A stretch of DNA of 64,000 nucleotides, taken from contig HG738139.1 of NCBI GenBank assembly GCA_000499405.2, positions 2,336,976 through 2,400,975 on the forward strand, given 5' to 3'. The notes beneath the pieces are model-generated. The model made no database searches and was not told the DNA's origin. It saw nothing but the letters and a program-made list of their open reading frames with translations. Source of the stretch: Onchocerca volvulus (taxonomy: Eukaryota > Nematoda > Chromadorea > Rhabditida > Onchocercidae). Shown here in pieces: positions 23,340 to 37,752 of the stretch. The position numbers and the translations under genes are program-made. Within the stretch, counting starts at the first letter, position 1; every line of letters starts with the position of its first letter.

Positions 23340-26300
23340 TTAGTTTTGTTGCATTGATGGCGCTGGTGCTTGTGATGGTGGAGGTGGAGGTGCCGGAGGT
23401 GGTGGTTGACTGGTATAGATAACTTGACCGGATGCTTGATTTGTTGGTACTCCACCACCACCAGCAGCAGCAGCAGTAACAGCAGCAACATTTGCAGCAT
23501 CTGTATGTATAGCAGCTAATTCTGGAACAAAATTTTGTAACGGTGTCGCAGATGTCACCACTGCACCAATCATATTTGGATCTGTCGCTGCCTACAAACA
23601 AAAAAAATAAAATTTTTTTATAAATTCCTGAAGATTTTAGGAATATTATACCTAATATCTCATAGAATAATATCACTGAATCATGTAAAAAAGTTTGCAA
23701 TTGTAAGTATTCACCAGCGCTTGATTACCAACTAAAATTGCTAACATGTGACAGTGAAGGAAATGAATGGTGTTTAAATTTCGAAACAAAACAACTTCTT
23801 TGCATGATCGTGAACATCGTAGCATTAAATGGATGTAATGAAATGGATTTTATTAATCATTCGAATTTAAATAAAAAATTTTTTTGAGATTTATTCCACC
23901 ACATAATTTTTTGCCGCGACTGCTATGTTGAAGAGGTTAAAAGAACAGAGCTGACCAAAAGATAAGGAATTCCACATCCAAGATCTTTCTTCATAAGCAA
24001 GTAATATTAATATTAAGCAGAAGTGTAAAAACTACCTGGACGCCATATGGCCATGGATAGAATGGAACTGTATAGGCTTGCATAGCAACCTGAGGAATTG
24101 CTGCACCAGCAGGAGCCTGATTAGCTGTCATACTTGTACCCGGTCCAATGTTCGCTAATTCAACTGATGGATGTAACATTGCATTAGCACCTTGAAGTGA
24201 TAAATTTTGCATTTGAGCAGCAAGGTTTCCCATCGGAGCATCTCCATAACCTACAATGGTAGATGTGAATTACATATTTTTTGATATAGTATCATCTTCA
24301 AATTTATGCCGTCCATTTTTCTTTTCGTTGTTCGCTAGTCTTTTGTTGGTTCACGACAGTTAGATTCCTAAATAGAACTTTACATTTCGTGGTATATGTT
24401 TTCCAGATAATAATGTAAAAAATCCAATTTTGAACCTACCTGAGAAAACATGATATTGAGGATGTGGACTGTAGACATAAGGCGATGGTGGAGTTAGCAG
24501 ATACTGGTAATTCGGATTGCTACGGATATATTGCCCGCTTTGATCATAGGGTGATGTTGCAAAACATGGTTGCTAAAAGGTAAATTAATTTTTTTTCAAA
24601 AAGCTACACAAAGACATCTTTAAATATATCCAGACACAACTGCACGTTGAATGCAGAGAAAAAGTGAACTGAAACCTACAGTAATCTCAAGATGTGTAAG
24701 GCTATTATACAATCCTGGGACGCTTTGTAAAGGTCGAGTTTTTGTCTTCTTATTACTATCTGCATATTTCACCATCAATGGCAAACTGCAACCCGGAATA
24801 ATTTTTTTCCCATTCATTTCCTGTAAAACAAAATAAGGGACAAAATCATTCAGCACAAATACTTCAAGCGAGCTAAATTAATTAATCGCTCGATAGTCGA
24901 GTAATTACTTTGATAATTTTTGCGCATAATTCTTCATTATCCATTCGAGCGAACCCAACACATCTGCTCGAACCATCACCATTCTTCAATACCCTAGTAC
25001 TGATTGTTGAACCATAGCTCTCCAGTAGCTTTTGCAAATCTCGTTCCGTATAATTGGGTGGTAAATTTGCCAAATACAAATTTGTCGGATCTTGTTCCTG
25101 TTGCTGAAAGAGGCTATTTTGGTTGTTTGGACTCAGCGCCTGCAATGAAAATTCGCCCGTTAACGTTCCTCATGGTAGTGTTAAAAATGTAATTCTCCCG
25201 AAACAGCTGCTGTAAACACTTTTAAAACATTGGTTAATTACAAGTGTAAAAAAATAAAAAACAAAAATTAGTCTATTATAACTCCTTCCTTCTGTCTAAT
25301 TCTCGCTCCATTTATCTCTGCTTATTTTTTCTCTGATCAATGACTTATTTCTCTTAATTTTTAACTTGTGTTCCGCTCTTCATCTAAAAAATTTTCCTCT
25401 GCTCTTATATTCTCCTCAAGAGAGGAAAAATTAGGAAGAGATAGGCTAAAAGAATTTTATGTCACAACTAAAAACTTTTCAGCGATAACTCCCCATGTAA
25501 TATTTATCACCAAGTTTCAATAGAAACTTTCCAAAAAAAAGATTTATGTATAAAAAAAATATGCACACCAAGTCTGAAAATTTCTATTCCATTTCAATTT
25601 TTTTTTTGTAATGTGTAATAATTGGAATAAGTAGCAAAAAACTTAAATTTAAGAAAAAAAATTAAAGTTTTTTGTTACTCATTCAAATTATTTCATATTA
25701 CAAAAAATCTAAGCACAACTGAAATCGCTCGCAATCAATAATTACCTTAGCCATTTGTGCTCGCACTTTTCCTTCTTGATTCAAACCTTCAACGGCACGC
25801 AGTGCATCACCTGCTTCCTCGAAGTCAACGAATCCATAACGTTTACATTGCCCAGTTGTTTTATCCTTTAATAAAAATTCTTATAATCTACTAATTTTTA
25901 TAATTTAAATCTCTGGCTGAAGAAATGCAAAACTCAGAAAAAAATAACAAAACTTTATCATTTATTAGAATGTTAATTCTTCGTTTCAATAAATAATCAA
26001 TCCAATAATTAGCATTGGAAAAAATATGCAAGAGTTTCAATTCCGCCAAGCGCAGCGCATATTTTGAAAACAAATAACTGAAGAGCAAATTCACAAAATC
26101 TTACCATAATTGCTTTTGTTGATGCTATTCGGCCGAATTTCGCGCACATATCTTTTAAATCTTCATCAGTTGTATTTTGGTCCAGTCCACGAATGTAAAC
26201 ATTGGTCTAAACGAAAACAAACATATAACTGCAAAACCATAAATCTTCATTCCTAAAAATCATACCTTTTTTGAATACAAATTTTAATAGATGTTCTTAA

Positions 26301-27932
26301 AGATGTGACAAGAATTCTAAAAAGAAAAAAAAATTCGGCAAAAATCCTAAAAAAGAGCTGTTTCTTTTTAGTACACTTACCATATTTTCTATCAAGTGTA
26401 TTAAATGCGATCAAAAAATAAAAATCTATCTTTCACATCAAATATTTTCCTAACTAACCAAGCTCAATGATGGAACCGGTGAACCAGTGCTGTTTCTACG
26501 AGTACTTATACCCGAACTCCTCAGACCACTGCGCGACTGCATTCCGTCATTTGTGCTCCCATAACCATTGCACATGTTTTGTTGCTGTAATGAAAAGTGT
26601 AACAAATTTTCATTTTTCCTAACAATTTTAAGACATCGAAACCTAGAAAAACATTTTTAAATGAAATTTGTCCATTTTTTGCCTTTGAATGGACGGGACT
26701 AAAGGTCATCTTTCACATATTTTGTAGTGTTTTTTCTCCTCAAAATTAATTCATACAATCAAAATGTTATATCGATGAACCAGCTTTTTCATGTATCAGT
26801 TTAAGCAATTACTGCAGAAAATCTTAAAAACACATGGACTAAAAAAGACTAAAATCGTCGAAAGAACATAGCAAAGGTCGCTTGTTTGTGAGTGAGTTTT
26901 TTAAAATAATAAGCTAAGTCTCAGTAAACAAAAAATCTAAAAAGGTTGTTGCAGACAAATTTACTAAAGATCCATGAAAATGTTGAGGTCGAGTGAAAGT
27001 TTGTCCCGTATATGCATTCACATGAGCATTCGACCGATATGGAGAAGGCGTATGTCCAAGTACAGCTGATGATATCCCTGCCGACCTAAAATTCGTAAAA
27101 TCTCATATGATTCGAGAAACAATAGGAGAACAAAAGGGAGTAATCTCAATAATCACTTATAGTTTCAGAAAAAGAAAATATTTATTTCCAAAATTGAAAT
27201 ATTTCCGAAATTGGAAGAAAAAAAAATATCAATGAAGATATTTTATGGGAATTCACAACAGAATTTCTCCAAAATTCACGATTTTACAAAGTAAAAGAAA
27301 CAAAGTTTTTTTTAAATAAATAAATAAATAAATATATATATAATAAAACAAATTCTATCTAAAATATACATAACAAATGAATTTCTATCAAAACTGACTT
27401 AAATTTAACATTTTTGCCAATAAATTTTTTTCCTTCTTTTTTTTTAAAGAACTTAACAAAAAATTTCGAAATTACACTAAAATTAATTTTCAAAAAATTA
27501 CTTACCCCATATTGGAGATGCGAAGCTTATTGTTGATAACTGTATTATTGCTTTTAATACTATTGTTCTTATCGTTATAATAGAATGAATATGTAGTAGA
27601 AGGAGTAGTAGTAACAGTAGTAAAAGTAGCAAAGTAGTAATAGTAGTAGAAGCAGTAATAGTAGCAGAAGTAGTAGTAGTAGCAGTAGTAGTAGCAGTAG
27701 TGGTAGTATCAGTAGTGGTAGTAGTAGTAGTAAGTAGTGGTAATATTAGTAGTACTTAAACTATTATATCTATGCGAGTAAGCATCAGTAACAGATGTAC
27801 GACGCGTTTGGAGTGGTTTCGCTTCAAATTCGTTGTTGTTGCTGCTTATGCTGCTGCTGCTGCTGTTGTTGTTATTATTTTTGTTGTTGCCGTTATAACT
27901 GTTCCTAACTTGCCCAGGATGCTGCGCGCAGA
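23340..27932 (-). CDS. sup-26: Two-RRM RNA-binding protein of the SUP-26/Alan Shepard/RBMS family (5' partial)
   Basis: Exons in coding order are 27932-27506, 27085-26965, 26584-26459, 26206-26105, 25865-25746, 25139-24909, 24820-24680, 24572-24440, 24250-24036 and 23591-23340. Every junction keeps frame, and the part after the first listed exon gives 480 residues. RRM1 runs from VYIRGL (RNP2) to KRYGFVDF (RNP1) and closes with VRAQMAK. RRM2 has LYLANL (RNP2), RCVGFARM (RNP1) and [10 protein letters not shown]. The order and the [17 protein letters not shown] and [15 protein letters not shown] strings match RBMS/Shep proteins, which bind AU-rich RNA and regulate translation or splicing; C. 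elegans SUP-26 represses tra-2 mRNA. The C-terminus is Ala/Gln/Pro-rich ([22 protein letters not shown]). The 27932-27506 exon has Asn/Ser and Tyr tracts and one in-frame TGA (27711-27709). The true start lies further upstream and was not found. Confidence 0.9.
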
Positions 27933-30767
27933 CTAAAATATTACTAAAGATTGGTGGTACATATTCATTTCCATAATATCACAAGTACTATGGCAGGATT
28001 TTGTTCACATTTGATTTTTTTTTTTTTTGTTCAAAATAAACTAAATTCGCTTCATAACTTCTGTTATGAATTATTTGGTGAATAAAATTTATTTCATTCA
28101 ACAACAGACGAAATATCAGAAAAAAAAAAAAAAAAAAAAGCACGGAAACATGCAAACAAGAAATCAAATAAACAAAAATTAAACTTGGCATAAATTAAAC
28201 TTTCTTATTAATCATGCATGAGATATACTTGGAAAAAAAAAACTACCCCAATATAGTTAAAAATAATAAAAATCAAAGACATCTCAAACTTCACATCCAT
28301 ATATTTTCTAAGTTGCAAGAGCGCCTTTTTTTTTTTTTTGCATCTGCTGATATCCAAGTTGCAAGCTATAAACAACATAAATGACCTTTTCAACCATTCG
28401 AACCACTGCTTATCTTTTCATTCCCGCCAATGCTGTCATTTCCCCAACCCAATTAATTAGTCAATCAATCAACCAACCAATCAATCAATCAATCAATTCC
28501 CAGTCTTTTTCCAAACAACTCAGTAAGAATAAATGTTTGCACGGTGTTCCGTCCTATCATCTTTATCTCTGCTTCCCTTCTTTTCTCTCTTCCTCTCCCT
28601 TTCCCTCTCTCTCAATAGCATTCTTTCCTTGAAGCAAGCTTAAAACAAAACTCTCAGTATTCGCAAATGTCTTCCCTTCATCTTTTCTCTCTCCCTCAAA
28701 ATTGTATTTCTCACCATAGACAGGGAGAGAGAAAGAAAGGATGAGAGACAGATAAGGAACTCTCCATTCAAAATGATATCAATTTCAATGTATTCTAAAC
28801 AATTACAGAAAATGACAAACATTTGTTGCTATATAAAAATAAAATTTACATACATATATATGTCTTATTGAAAAGTCATTCAATTATTCTATTATTATTC
28901 AACTATAATTATTAATTACTTTTAATGCTATTCAAAATTGTTGCAAATAATCTTAACTAAGTCTTAATAATAATAATGAACTTAAATTGCTCTCTTTCGC
29001 GCCAATCGATTACATATTTGATAATGTAGTGAGAATCATTCAATGGGAAAAAAAAAAATCTTCGAAGCGCAAAGTCTAACATCTCATTTGGGCCATGCGT
29101 TATGTGCTAATAGAAATAAAATACAACAAAGAAATAGATGTTAACATCTGTTAAACAGAAGAATAGCTTCCGTATATCTTTTCCGTTACCTCCGTAAGAG
29201 CCACATCATCAATAATCATTCAGGATAAATAATAAAATACTCCACGAACTGCTATAACAATCCCGATATTTCAATTAAATATCTGTTCTTTCCAAGAAAA
29301 AATGAAAACTGGTACCACTTTTGTCAGAAGTTCTCATCTTCGACCTTTCTCCTTAATTCAATGTATCATGAAAAAGAATAACTGAACTTAATCCTAGCAC
29401 ATAATCTGCCAAATACAGTACGTGGATAAAATTACACATAATGAGTCATGCATACATTATTGCCAGTGGAGGGAAAAAAAAATGTACACTGTAATTTTGC
29501 TATCCATTCTCAGCAAATGTCTGCTATCATCTGCTATCAATCAGTCAATCACAGGAAATCCTTTCTATACAGTTTATACCTTTCTTGCTATATTGGAAGA
29601 TTAAACCTTATCGGACTGCCAAAATACCGGAAGTTTTCAATTCTTATATTTCTGTTATATCAATGATAAGTGATAATAATAATGTAATCAAAATATTATC
29701 AGAAGGAAAATAACTATCAAATATATTGAATTAAATTTTTGAAATAAGCTTTTACCTATTTAACAGACAGAATCGATTTACTTTAACAAATATCTTTCGT
29801 AGACGATAGTTTTGTAATCATATCAATAAAGAAAGTAATTTTCCCGGAAGAACAGATAATTCCGAAGAGAAAGAGAAAAGAATAGGAAAGATGGAATGAA
29901 AGAATATGAAAGATTTCCTCTCGGATAGAACGGCTACATTTGAAGTGTCGATGATGCCAGACAAATCAAAGTGCTCTTCTGCATGCCAAAGTATTATACG
30001 AAACAAATGAAATACATTCTCTTTTGCTTTTCTCTCTCTCTCTCTCCCAACGAAAAAAAGACATAAGAGAAAGTAAAGATCAAAAGGATCAACAATGTTA
30101 ATGTTGAAAAAGTTAAAAAAATAAATTGTCAACACTGCAAAGAATGAGAAGACGAGAGGGAGGAAGAGTGGAATTCGTGTGCGGAGGTGGGCATTTGCCA
30201 ATGTTCCTTTTCTTTCCATCCATCTATTCCAAACAGTATGGATGGACACAATGCCATATAATCAGTCCGTGCAAATAAATATTTGGTCTTGTTTGTATTG
30301 TTTCTGCAATCTTCCACACATTGTAAAAGCTTTAAAAGAATGGTAAGCATTCAGTATTACTGGTATATATGTTTGCAATGGATGAGTAGGCGAAATGAGT
30401 GGGAGAATGAGTGGGTGATGAAATGAGCGGGCGAATGAATGGCGGGAAATGCACACGTGACAAGCGCTTGTTAGAGAATATTCAAGTAAATTGATCACTG
30501 AGTTATTATTTTCTTTTGTCGCACGTAGATAAAACAAAACAATTCAATTGCGCAGTATTCTTCTCTGCAAGCAATAAAGGAAAGAATAATCTAATGGTCA
30601 GTTTACTTGGATATTCTCTAATAATCGCTTATAATATCTCTAATAATCACTTGTAACATTAGTGGGTGATGAGATGAGCGGGCGGTGAGTGCATAAGCAA
30701 GATGAATGGTCGAATGAATGGACGACGGGTGATGAAATATTTAAAGAGCAAAATAAACAGAACACAA

Positions 30768-30792
30768 CCCCCCCCCCCCCCCCCCCCCCCCC
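30768..30792. repeat. Uninterrupted 25-C tract
   Basis: A pure run of 25 C in otherwise AT-rich DNA. The complementary G25 could form a G-quadruplex and the C strand an i-motif. The true length is likely uncertain in the assembly. Confidence 0.95.
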
Positions 30793-33700
30793 GTTGAGAA
30801 TGACAATCAGTTTGACTTGCAACGGTGTGATTTAATGGCATTTTTCTTTCAATTTCATTCAAAAAGCTTCAAAAAAATAGTAATGGAATCTGAGAATGGA
30901 ATTAAAAATTAGGAATTGTGATAGGAACTTTGAAATTATAGTTAGGAGAAATTTTGAGGGACTATGTAGACAGAATTTAAATGGAAAAAGGCAGACAAAA
31001 GTTCAATTTTATTACTTTCAGTAATAAATCAACACGATGATAGTTGGAATTGAATATGACAAGAAGGAAATTGAAATTTCGATTGCAATGAATGAAAAAG
31101 AGTTTAAGAGCTTAAGAGAAACAGATGTTGCTTTTCTTGCTTTGCATGTCTATGTTTTATGTATATGTTAAAGTGTGCAGCTGCAGTAGGCATGCAAAAA
31201 ATAAAAAAACTCAATGCATGCAAGAAATATGTGCATATACTGTTTGATGACATGATGATAGCGATAATGACAGGAATAATTATGATCATGATGAATTGTC
31301 GACTATATATTAGTGATAATAGTCGTAATCATCGTTTAGCAAAAGAAATATTGCCTAGAGTTGTAATTTTACATCTCCCAATCATATTAATGTTATCTCT
31401 TAATGATATATTTTGATTTCTCTCTTCTTGCTGGATTTTAAATGAGACCTTATTAAAATTAATCTATTTAATTAATTAAATTACACTGATATTTACTGAC
31501 AGATATTAATAAATTTCAAACCGATGAATTAGGCATAAAATCATGATGACAGAATATTGTAAAAATATGATGCAATGTTACCAGCATGATAAATGACAAT
31601 TTAAAGAACTAGAACTTTTCACACCTAACCATTGTGATATCTTTTCATTTTTGGAAACTAGTGAAAGCTAAAGAAATATTGATTCAATGTTCGTATAATA
31701 TGACAAGACTGGGACTTTCTAGATTTAACCATATGCTATTTTTTTATTTTTTTGTAAAATTTTAAAAGCCAAAATATAGTTGAAAAAAGGATATAAAAAA
31801 AAAAAAAAACCATATTAGTTATGCAGAATATCCAAGAAATCATTCTTGCAACAATGATGACATCTTTCCTCCGCAAGTGATATAAGGGTTCAATAACAGT
31901 TTGGCATTCAAGTTCAACAATTGTATGCCAAACCTACAACGATCATTCTCTACATTGATAAACTAAGGAGAGCATGATAACATGTCATCCATGTGATGAA
32001 GACATGTCATCTCCTGTCTGCTACCTATCTTTTCTCTTTTCGTTTCTTCCAGATGTATACAACAAACATTTTGCAAATGGCGACATCAAACAATTCCAAG
32101 AATGCGAACAAATTACAATAGCTTGAAATGATACTGTGATCACAAAAGTCTATAAATATCAAATTATTGCTTCCTTTTTTTTCCTTTTCCTTATCAATCT
32201 TATCAACCTTCATCACATTGATCATAAAAATTAAAGGTTTTCTTTTTTACCCAATGATACCGTATCATCATATCTGCACCGCTGTTACAAAGGGAAAATT
32301 AAATTTATTCATAATATAATACTATTTTCCATCTATTACTTCTTCACCCTAGCAAAAATAATTGCATTTATAAGTGAATTTCTTTCTATCCTCGCCTATT
32401 CTGAGATATTCTGTACGATTCAATCTTAACAAATTTATGATTGAATCACGAATATTCTAAGAATGAACTTGTCAAGACTGAATCACAGATTTTCAAATAT
32501 AATCTTAGAACACATTTCAATTCAAATATAATCTTCGAATATATTTCCATTCAAGTATAATAGAATATATTCTAGAATTATCCTGAATGGAACAGTTCTA
32601 CGGGATCCATTTTTAAGAAGGCTTTTAAAAAAACAACTAGAAAATCTATATAAATAATTGCTGAATTTAGTGAAGCACAATTTCGGGCGTCATTTTCATG
32701 AATTCCTGACAATAAGCTGAATCTTTATAACGATTCAGCGATAGAGAAAAACGATAAAATAATTTGATTTATCTTATGCGCATCAAATATGCCAAAAAAG
32801 TTTAGGCCAATATTTCAGTGACACCAAATTGACCATAAAAATTTAAAAATTAAAGAATTAAAAATTTAGAAATGAATCCAAAAATAATCTAAAGAAATTT
32901 CAGAAATATTATTTTGCCAGTATTATCATAAGCAAAGTATTAAATGCTATTAATAAATTATTTTTAATTTTAAAAATGGAAGTCTCAGTAAAAGAAAAAA
33001 AAAACAAAAACAATAAAGTAGTAAAATTCCGATTTCCATTGAAAACACACACAATTCGCGCATTCTCTAAATTCCATCAAATTTCCCTTGTCATCCGTCT
33101 CATCCCTGTCTTTTACAACCATTGGAGGTTTACTCCCCCGTGTTCTTCCCCACTCCTACCCCCGCCCCCGTCCCTCATCTTTAGTTTGATCTGATAAACA
33201 ACAAAATGTCAGACGAGGAATGAACCCAATTTCCCAACCATACTTCTTCCCGTCCATCTATCATATATCATCATCATCATCGTACTTCAGATTTTGTCGT
33301 GTCATAAATTATTATGTTCGACAAATTCAACTTATCAAATTATTTGATACACTTTTTTTTTTTCTGACCAATGATATTTTGGTAGAAAAAAAAAAAAAAA
33401 TTAATGTAAATTAATCTAATTAAATATTTCTTACTTATTCAAATCAAATGAACAACAACAATATCGATAACAACAACAAATATAAAATGTTGCTATCTAA
33501 ACATTTACACTACGTCTTAAATGCTTAATTATTCCGAATTATCTTTGATAAGAAGTTAAGAATATAAGGAGAGAAAGAGAGAAAGAGTATGATAAGAAGT
33601 TAAAGATAGAAGAAATAGATGAAATGATATGATAAGAGATTATGGAAATAAGAAATAAAGAAAGGATAATGATAGTGATATGATAGCATTCAAAAAGATA

Positions 33701-34013
33701 GCTAAAAAGAAGCAATTTATCAAAATAATTAGGAAAAGAAAATGGTATAATCCCTCAAATTGCAATTAATAGCTTGTATGTAACTGTGTGTGGTCTTTTT
33801 TTTCTTTTTCGCTATGCTAATATAAACGATAGGTCAATTTGAATGATTGACCTTTCATCATATCTGTTATCATTCATTCATTCCAATGTTAGTGATAAGA
33901 AGAGACTGATAAGAATGAATAATATAATTGCATTCGATAGCACTAACTATTTCAGCAACAACAACAATAATAATAATAATAGAAGAGTGCAAAATGATGA
34001 CGATAGTAAATAG

Positions 34014-34192
34014 CCTTCCGAAGATCCCCGCTCACCCGCCCCTCGATAAATGCTGAATGGCTCTTCGAAGACTCCCGCTCATCCACCCCCCGAAGACCCC
34101 GCTCACCCCCCCCCCCCCCCCCCCCGAAGACCCCCGCTCATCCCTCTCCCCGAAGACCTCCGCTCACCCACCCCCCCCGATAAATGCTGAAT
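34014..34192. repeat. C-rich minisatellite with C20 core
   Basis: Irregular copies of cgaagacccccgctcaccc occur five times, with flanking copies of cgataaatgctgaat at 34044-34058 and again near 34178-34192. A run of 20 C lies at 34106-34125. The repeat is an island of high GC in AT-rich DNA. Confidence 0.85.
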
Positions 34193-34894
34193 AAATGGGT
34201 TGTGGTGGTACACAATTGAAACTAATAGATTTTTGCCATCCAAATCGAAAAATCTCCACCCTCTCTACAACGTTCCTCCTTTTCGTCCTTTTCCTTTTTT
34301 TTTCTCTTTCTCTTCTCATCTTCTCCCACTCTCCTCCTCTCCCGACTTCTCTTCTCTCCGCATTTCTCATTCATTTATTATTTTGTTCACATTATGCCGA
34401 CAGCGCCGATGTTCTAGGAAACATTTGCGCCTCTCATTTCCTCTCATCTTCTCTCATCTCCTCCCTAAGCGTTTCATTTCATGGGTTTATTTTTGTTTTC
34501 TTCCACTTTTCTAACCTCATTCCTCTCCATTTCCTTCTCCATTTCAACATTCTCCTTCGTCTGCAACAATTATAAGCATAAATGTTTATCATGAAGAATA
34601 CAATTGGTTTTGAATGAGAAGGAAATGAAAATCATTTACCCTTTCTCTCATTTCCTCCTCTTCCTCCTTCTCTCCTTGAAGGAATGAAATCATTTCTCTC
34701 TTCTCTCCCTCTCATTTCTTCCTTCTTTTCTTCCTCTTTCTGTCTCGGGAGAAATATCCGAGAGAAACAAGCACCGCACAGATAATCTTCCTGTTATCGA
34801 TAAGCTTTTTTAAATGATACTAGGAAAAAGGAAATCGAACTTTTTCATCTTTCCTGCCGACTATATCATAGATTATCGATTGGATTTGTCATAC

Positions 34895-35095
34895 TAAGTG
34901 AAAGAAATATTTGAAATACGACAGAAAACCTCTGAGATATCTCAAGGAATTTATTAGTATAAGTTTTCTGAGATATCCCAAAGAATTCATTAATACAAAT
35001 CAAAACTCTCAGATACCGCAAAAAATTCACTGACATAAATCTGAGACATTTTGAAGAATTCATTAACACAAACATTCTGAGATATCCCAAAAAAA
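34895..35095. repeat. Diverged tandem repeat of about 40-50 bp
   Basis: The motif ctgagatatcccaaagaatt followed by cattaatacaaa recurs four to five times with substitutions and length changes. It is non-coding as far as can be seen. Confidence 0.75.
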
Positions 35096-35469
35096 ACATT
35101 CATTGTTTATTAGTGTATAGAATAATGAAACAAATAATGAATATATCAAATTATTGTATGGAGAAATTTAGGGAAAGAAAAGAAAGAAAAAAAAAAGGAA
35201 GGAAGAGATAATCATTTCATTCGGTAGTGTCGCGATATCAATGATATTGAACTTAGATAGCGCGGAAAGGCGGGGGGCGGGGGGAAAGAGAATTTAATCT
35301 GATAGAGTAGGATAGGATAGACGTGAAACAGATGTAATCCTGAATAAATAGGATAGAGAAGTGGTAAATAATGATTATATGATATGTGATAAATATATAT
35401 GCATGTCGTCAATAGGTAAAAGAGAAATACGAGATTGAGTGTGCATGTTGCAACGAGATGGTGGCAAAT

Positions 35470-35516
35470 GGATCGATTGATCGATCGATCGATCGGTTCG
35501 ATCGAATCGAATCAAG
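35470..35516. repeat. GATC-rich short tandem repeat
   Basis: Tandem gatc/gatcgaatc units around 35470-35516 form a self-complementary stretch. Confidence 0.8.
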
Positions 35517-35814
35517 CCGAACCCATTCATTTACATGTAGTGGATTCTGATGCTACCCATAAGCTTCTTCTTCATCATCATCTTAATACGAGATTTTTCC
35601 GCTTTCTCTATCATTATTGATGATGACAACTGATAATAATGATGATAATGATGATGACGATATTTCTCTTTCGACTGTTCTCGATGATTATCACTCATAG
35701 GCATTACAGATCTTTTCCATTTCCTTCTTATTACTATCATTATCTATCTTATCTTGTGTAATTCGATCATTGTTGCTGTCGTCATCACTTCTCTAACACT
35801 ATTATCATCATCAT

Positions 35815-35990
35815 TATTATTAATATTATTATTTATTATTATTTATTATTTATTGTTTATTATTTATTGTTTATTACTTATTGTTTATTACTTATTATTT
35901 GTTATTTATTATTTGTTATTCATTATTCATTATTTATTATTTATTATTTATCAATATTATTATTATTTTTTACTATTATTATTATTACTC
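35815..35990. repeat. TTATTA-type low-complexity tract
   Basis: Interspersed ttattatt and tgtttatt units produce long but meaningless open frames rich in Tyr, Leu and Ile. Confidence 0.85.
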
Positions 35991-36985
35991 CTTGCATTAT
36001 CACCGTCATATTACTGCTATTATCTATTATTGTCATTGCAAACGTTATCATCATTTATTTCATTATCTTTATTATCAATAAAACTATTGTCATGACCGTT
36101 ATCACCTAATGTCATTGAAAACTAGGGTGTCACTATAATTATTGTTAATAACAGATAATAAAATGATAATGATAATTATACTCTAATGAGGATTATTTCT
36201 CTAATCGTACTTATTGAGAAAATGTTTCTCAAAATAAACTTCAAATAAAAATTAAAAAAAAAAAAAAATTGTGAATTGTTCGGAATTTCGTGCACAGCGA
36301 TTAATCAATCGTAAAATCGTTTTATGAAAGAGAATATTTTTCTAAAATGAAATGTATACAATTTCAAAGAATTCCAGTTTTTTTTTTGTGGAATTCGTTA
36401 AATTCTTATAATTAAAGAAAAAAAAGAACTGAAAACTATTAGCGAAAATTTGAAAGAATATATATGCTTTGATGTACTCAATTCTTTTGATAAAAAAGAG
36501 TATCGCAAAAAATTATCTGACCATTAAATTTAGTTCAAAATTGAATCCAAATTACAACTGATGTTCAAAATAAGAAATTTATCAATATTTTAATCATAAT
36601 TTTAAAATTAAATATTATATTCAAATAATTTTTTTACGACAATTTCCCGCAAATTCAAGGACTGAGATATTTCAAAGATTGTATAATCGCAAATATCAAA
36701 TATCAAAGGATAAAATATTTCTAATGTATGTCTGATAATTGATAGACCATTTTTTACGTAACTTTGATCATGTATGAAAACGAATAAAACGTGTGAAAAC
36801 GTCCGTGTAATTACAAATATACATTACACGCTTAATGACAACTTTTGTAAAGCAATAAAAACGATGAAATAAAGTAGAAAATCATAACTTTCTCATTGTC
36901 ATGAATAAAAATTATTTATGAAATGTATGTCTCCTTTCCTCATCTATCCTTTCCTGTTTCCTTCAAATCCGGTTTAAAACAGAGG

Positions 36986-37016
<31 letters not shown>

Positions 37017-37337
37017 AGCTGGAAAATTCCATAATGTTGATTTCCTTTCTCTCTTATCCTTTGACATTTTGCTGAGAAATTTCTCCGATGAAGAAATAAA
37101 ACCTGAACAGGTCAATAGGTCAATTAGGCAGCTTCCTTATTGCTGTTACACAAAAGATACGTGACGTGACGCTTAATATTTCGCTCTTCAATTTATTTAC
37201 AAAAAAAAGAAAAGGATCGAAATGCTATTGATAATAGAAGAAGAGGAGAAAAACTTCAACTTGAAGAGAAATCATCAAAGATCACTAGATACAAAAAAAA
37301 AAACAGAACAATCCAGACGAAGCATTGGAAGAATCTG

Positions 37338-37752
37338 TGTATATGTATGTGTATGTATGTGTGTATGTGTATGTGTATGTATGTATGTATGTGTACATGT
37401 ATGCGTGTGTGTATGTATGTATGTGCATATATGCATGTGTATTTATGTATGTTTGCACGTGTATATGTATGTACTTATTGTTGTTTGTACATGCATATGC
37501 GGGTTATGCACATGTTAATATGTATATTTGCATGTGTACGTATGTATGTGTATGTGTGTATGTTATATATGTGAATATATATGTGTGTGTGTGTTTGTAT
37601 TTGTGTATATCTGTACTATGTGTATGTGTTACTGTATATGTATGTTTGTGCATGTTTATATATGTATGTATGTGTGCATGTGTATGTGTATGTATGTGCA
37701 TGTATGTATGTGTATGTGTGCATGTGTATGTGTATGTGTGTGTGTGTGTGTT
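37338..37752. repeat. TG/TATG microsatellite block of about 415 bp
   Basis: The tract consists almost entirely of tgtg and tatg units. It opens several overlapping frames of Cys, Val, Tyr and Met on the plus strand and of Thr and His on the minus strand; none is coding. Alternating purine-pyrimidine sequence could adopt Z-DNA. Confidence 0.95.

Noticed and set aside
23287..23700. 137-codon minus-strand frame rich in Cys and Trp
   Set aside because: It is an out-of-frame reading of the Ala/Pro-rich last exon of the RRM gene and crosses the intron.
34195..34575. 126-codon plus-strand frame
   Set aside because: It is dominated by a CT-rich tract giving Leu/Ser/Phe runs, with no splice context or family resemblance.
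35754..36109. Hydrophobic Leu/Ile/Tyr-rich frames resembling a membrane protein
   Set aside because: They derive from a TTATTA low-complexity tract with no splice or start context.
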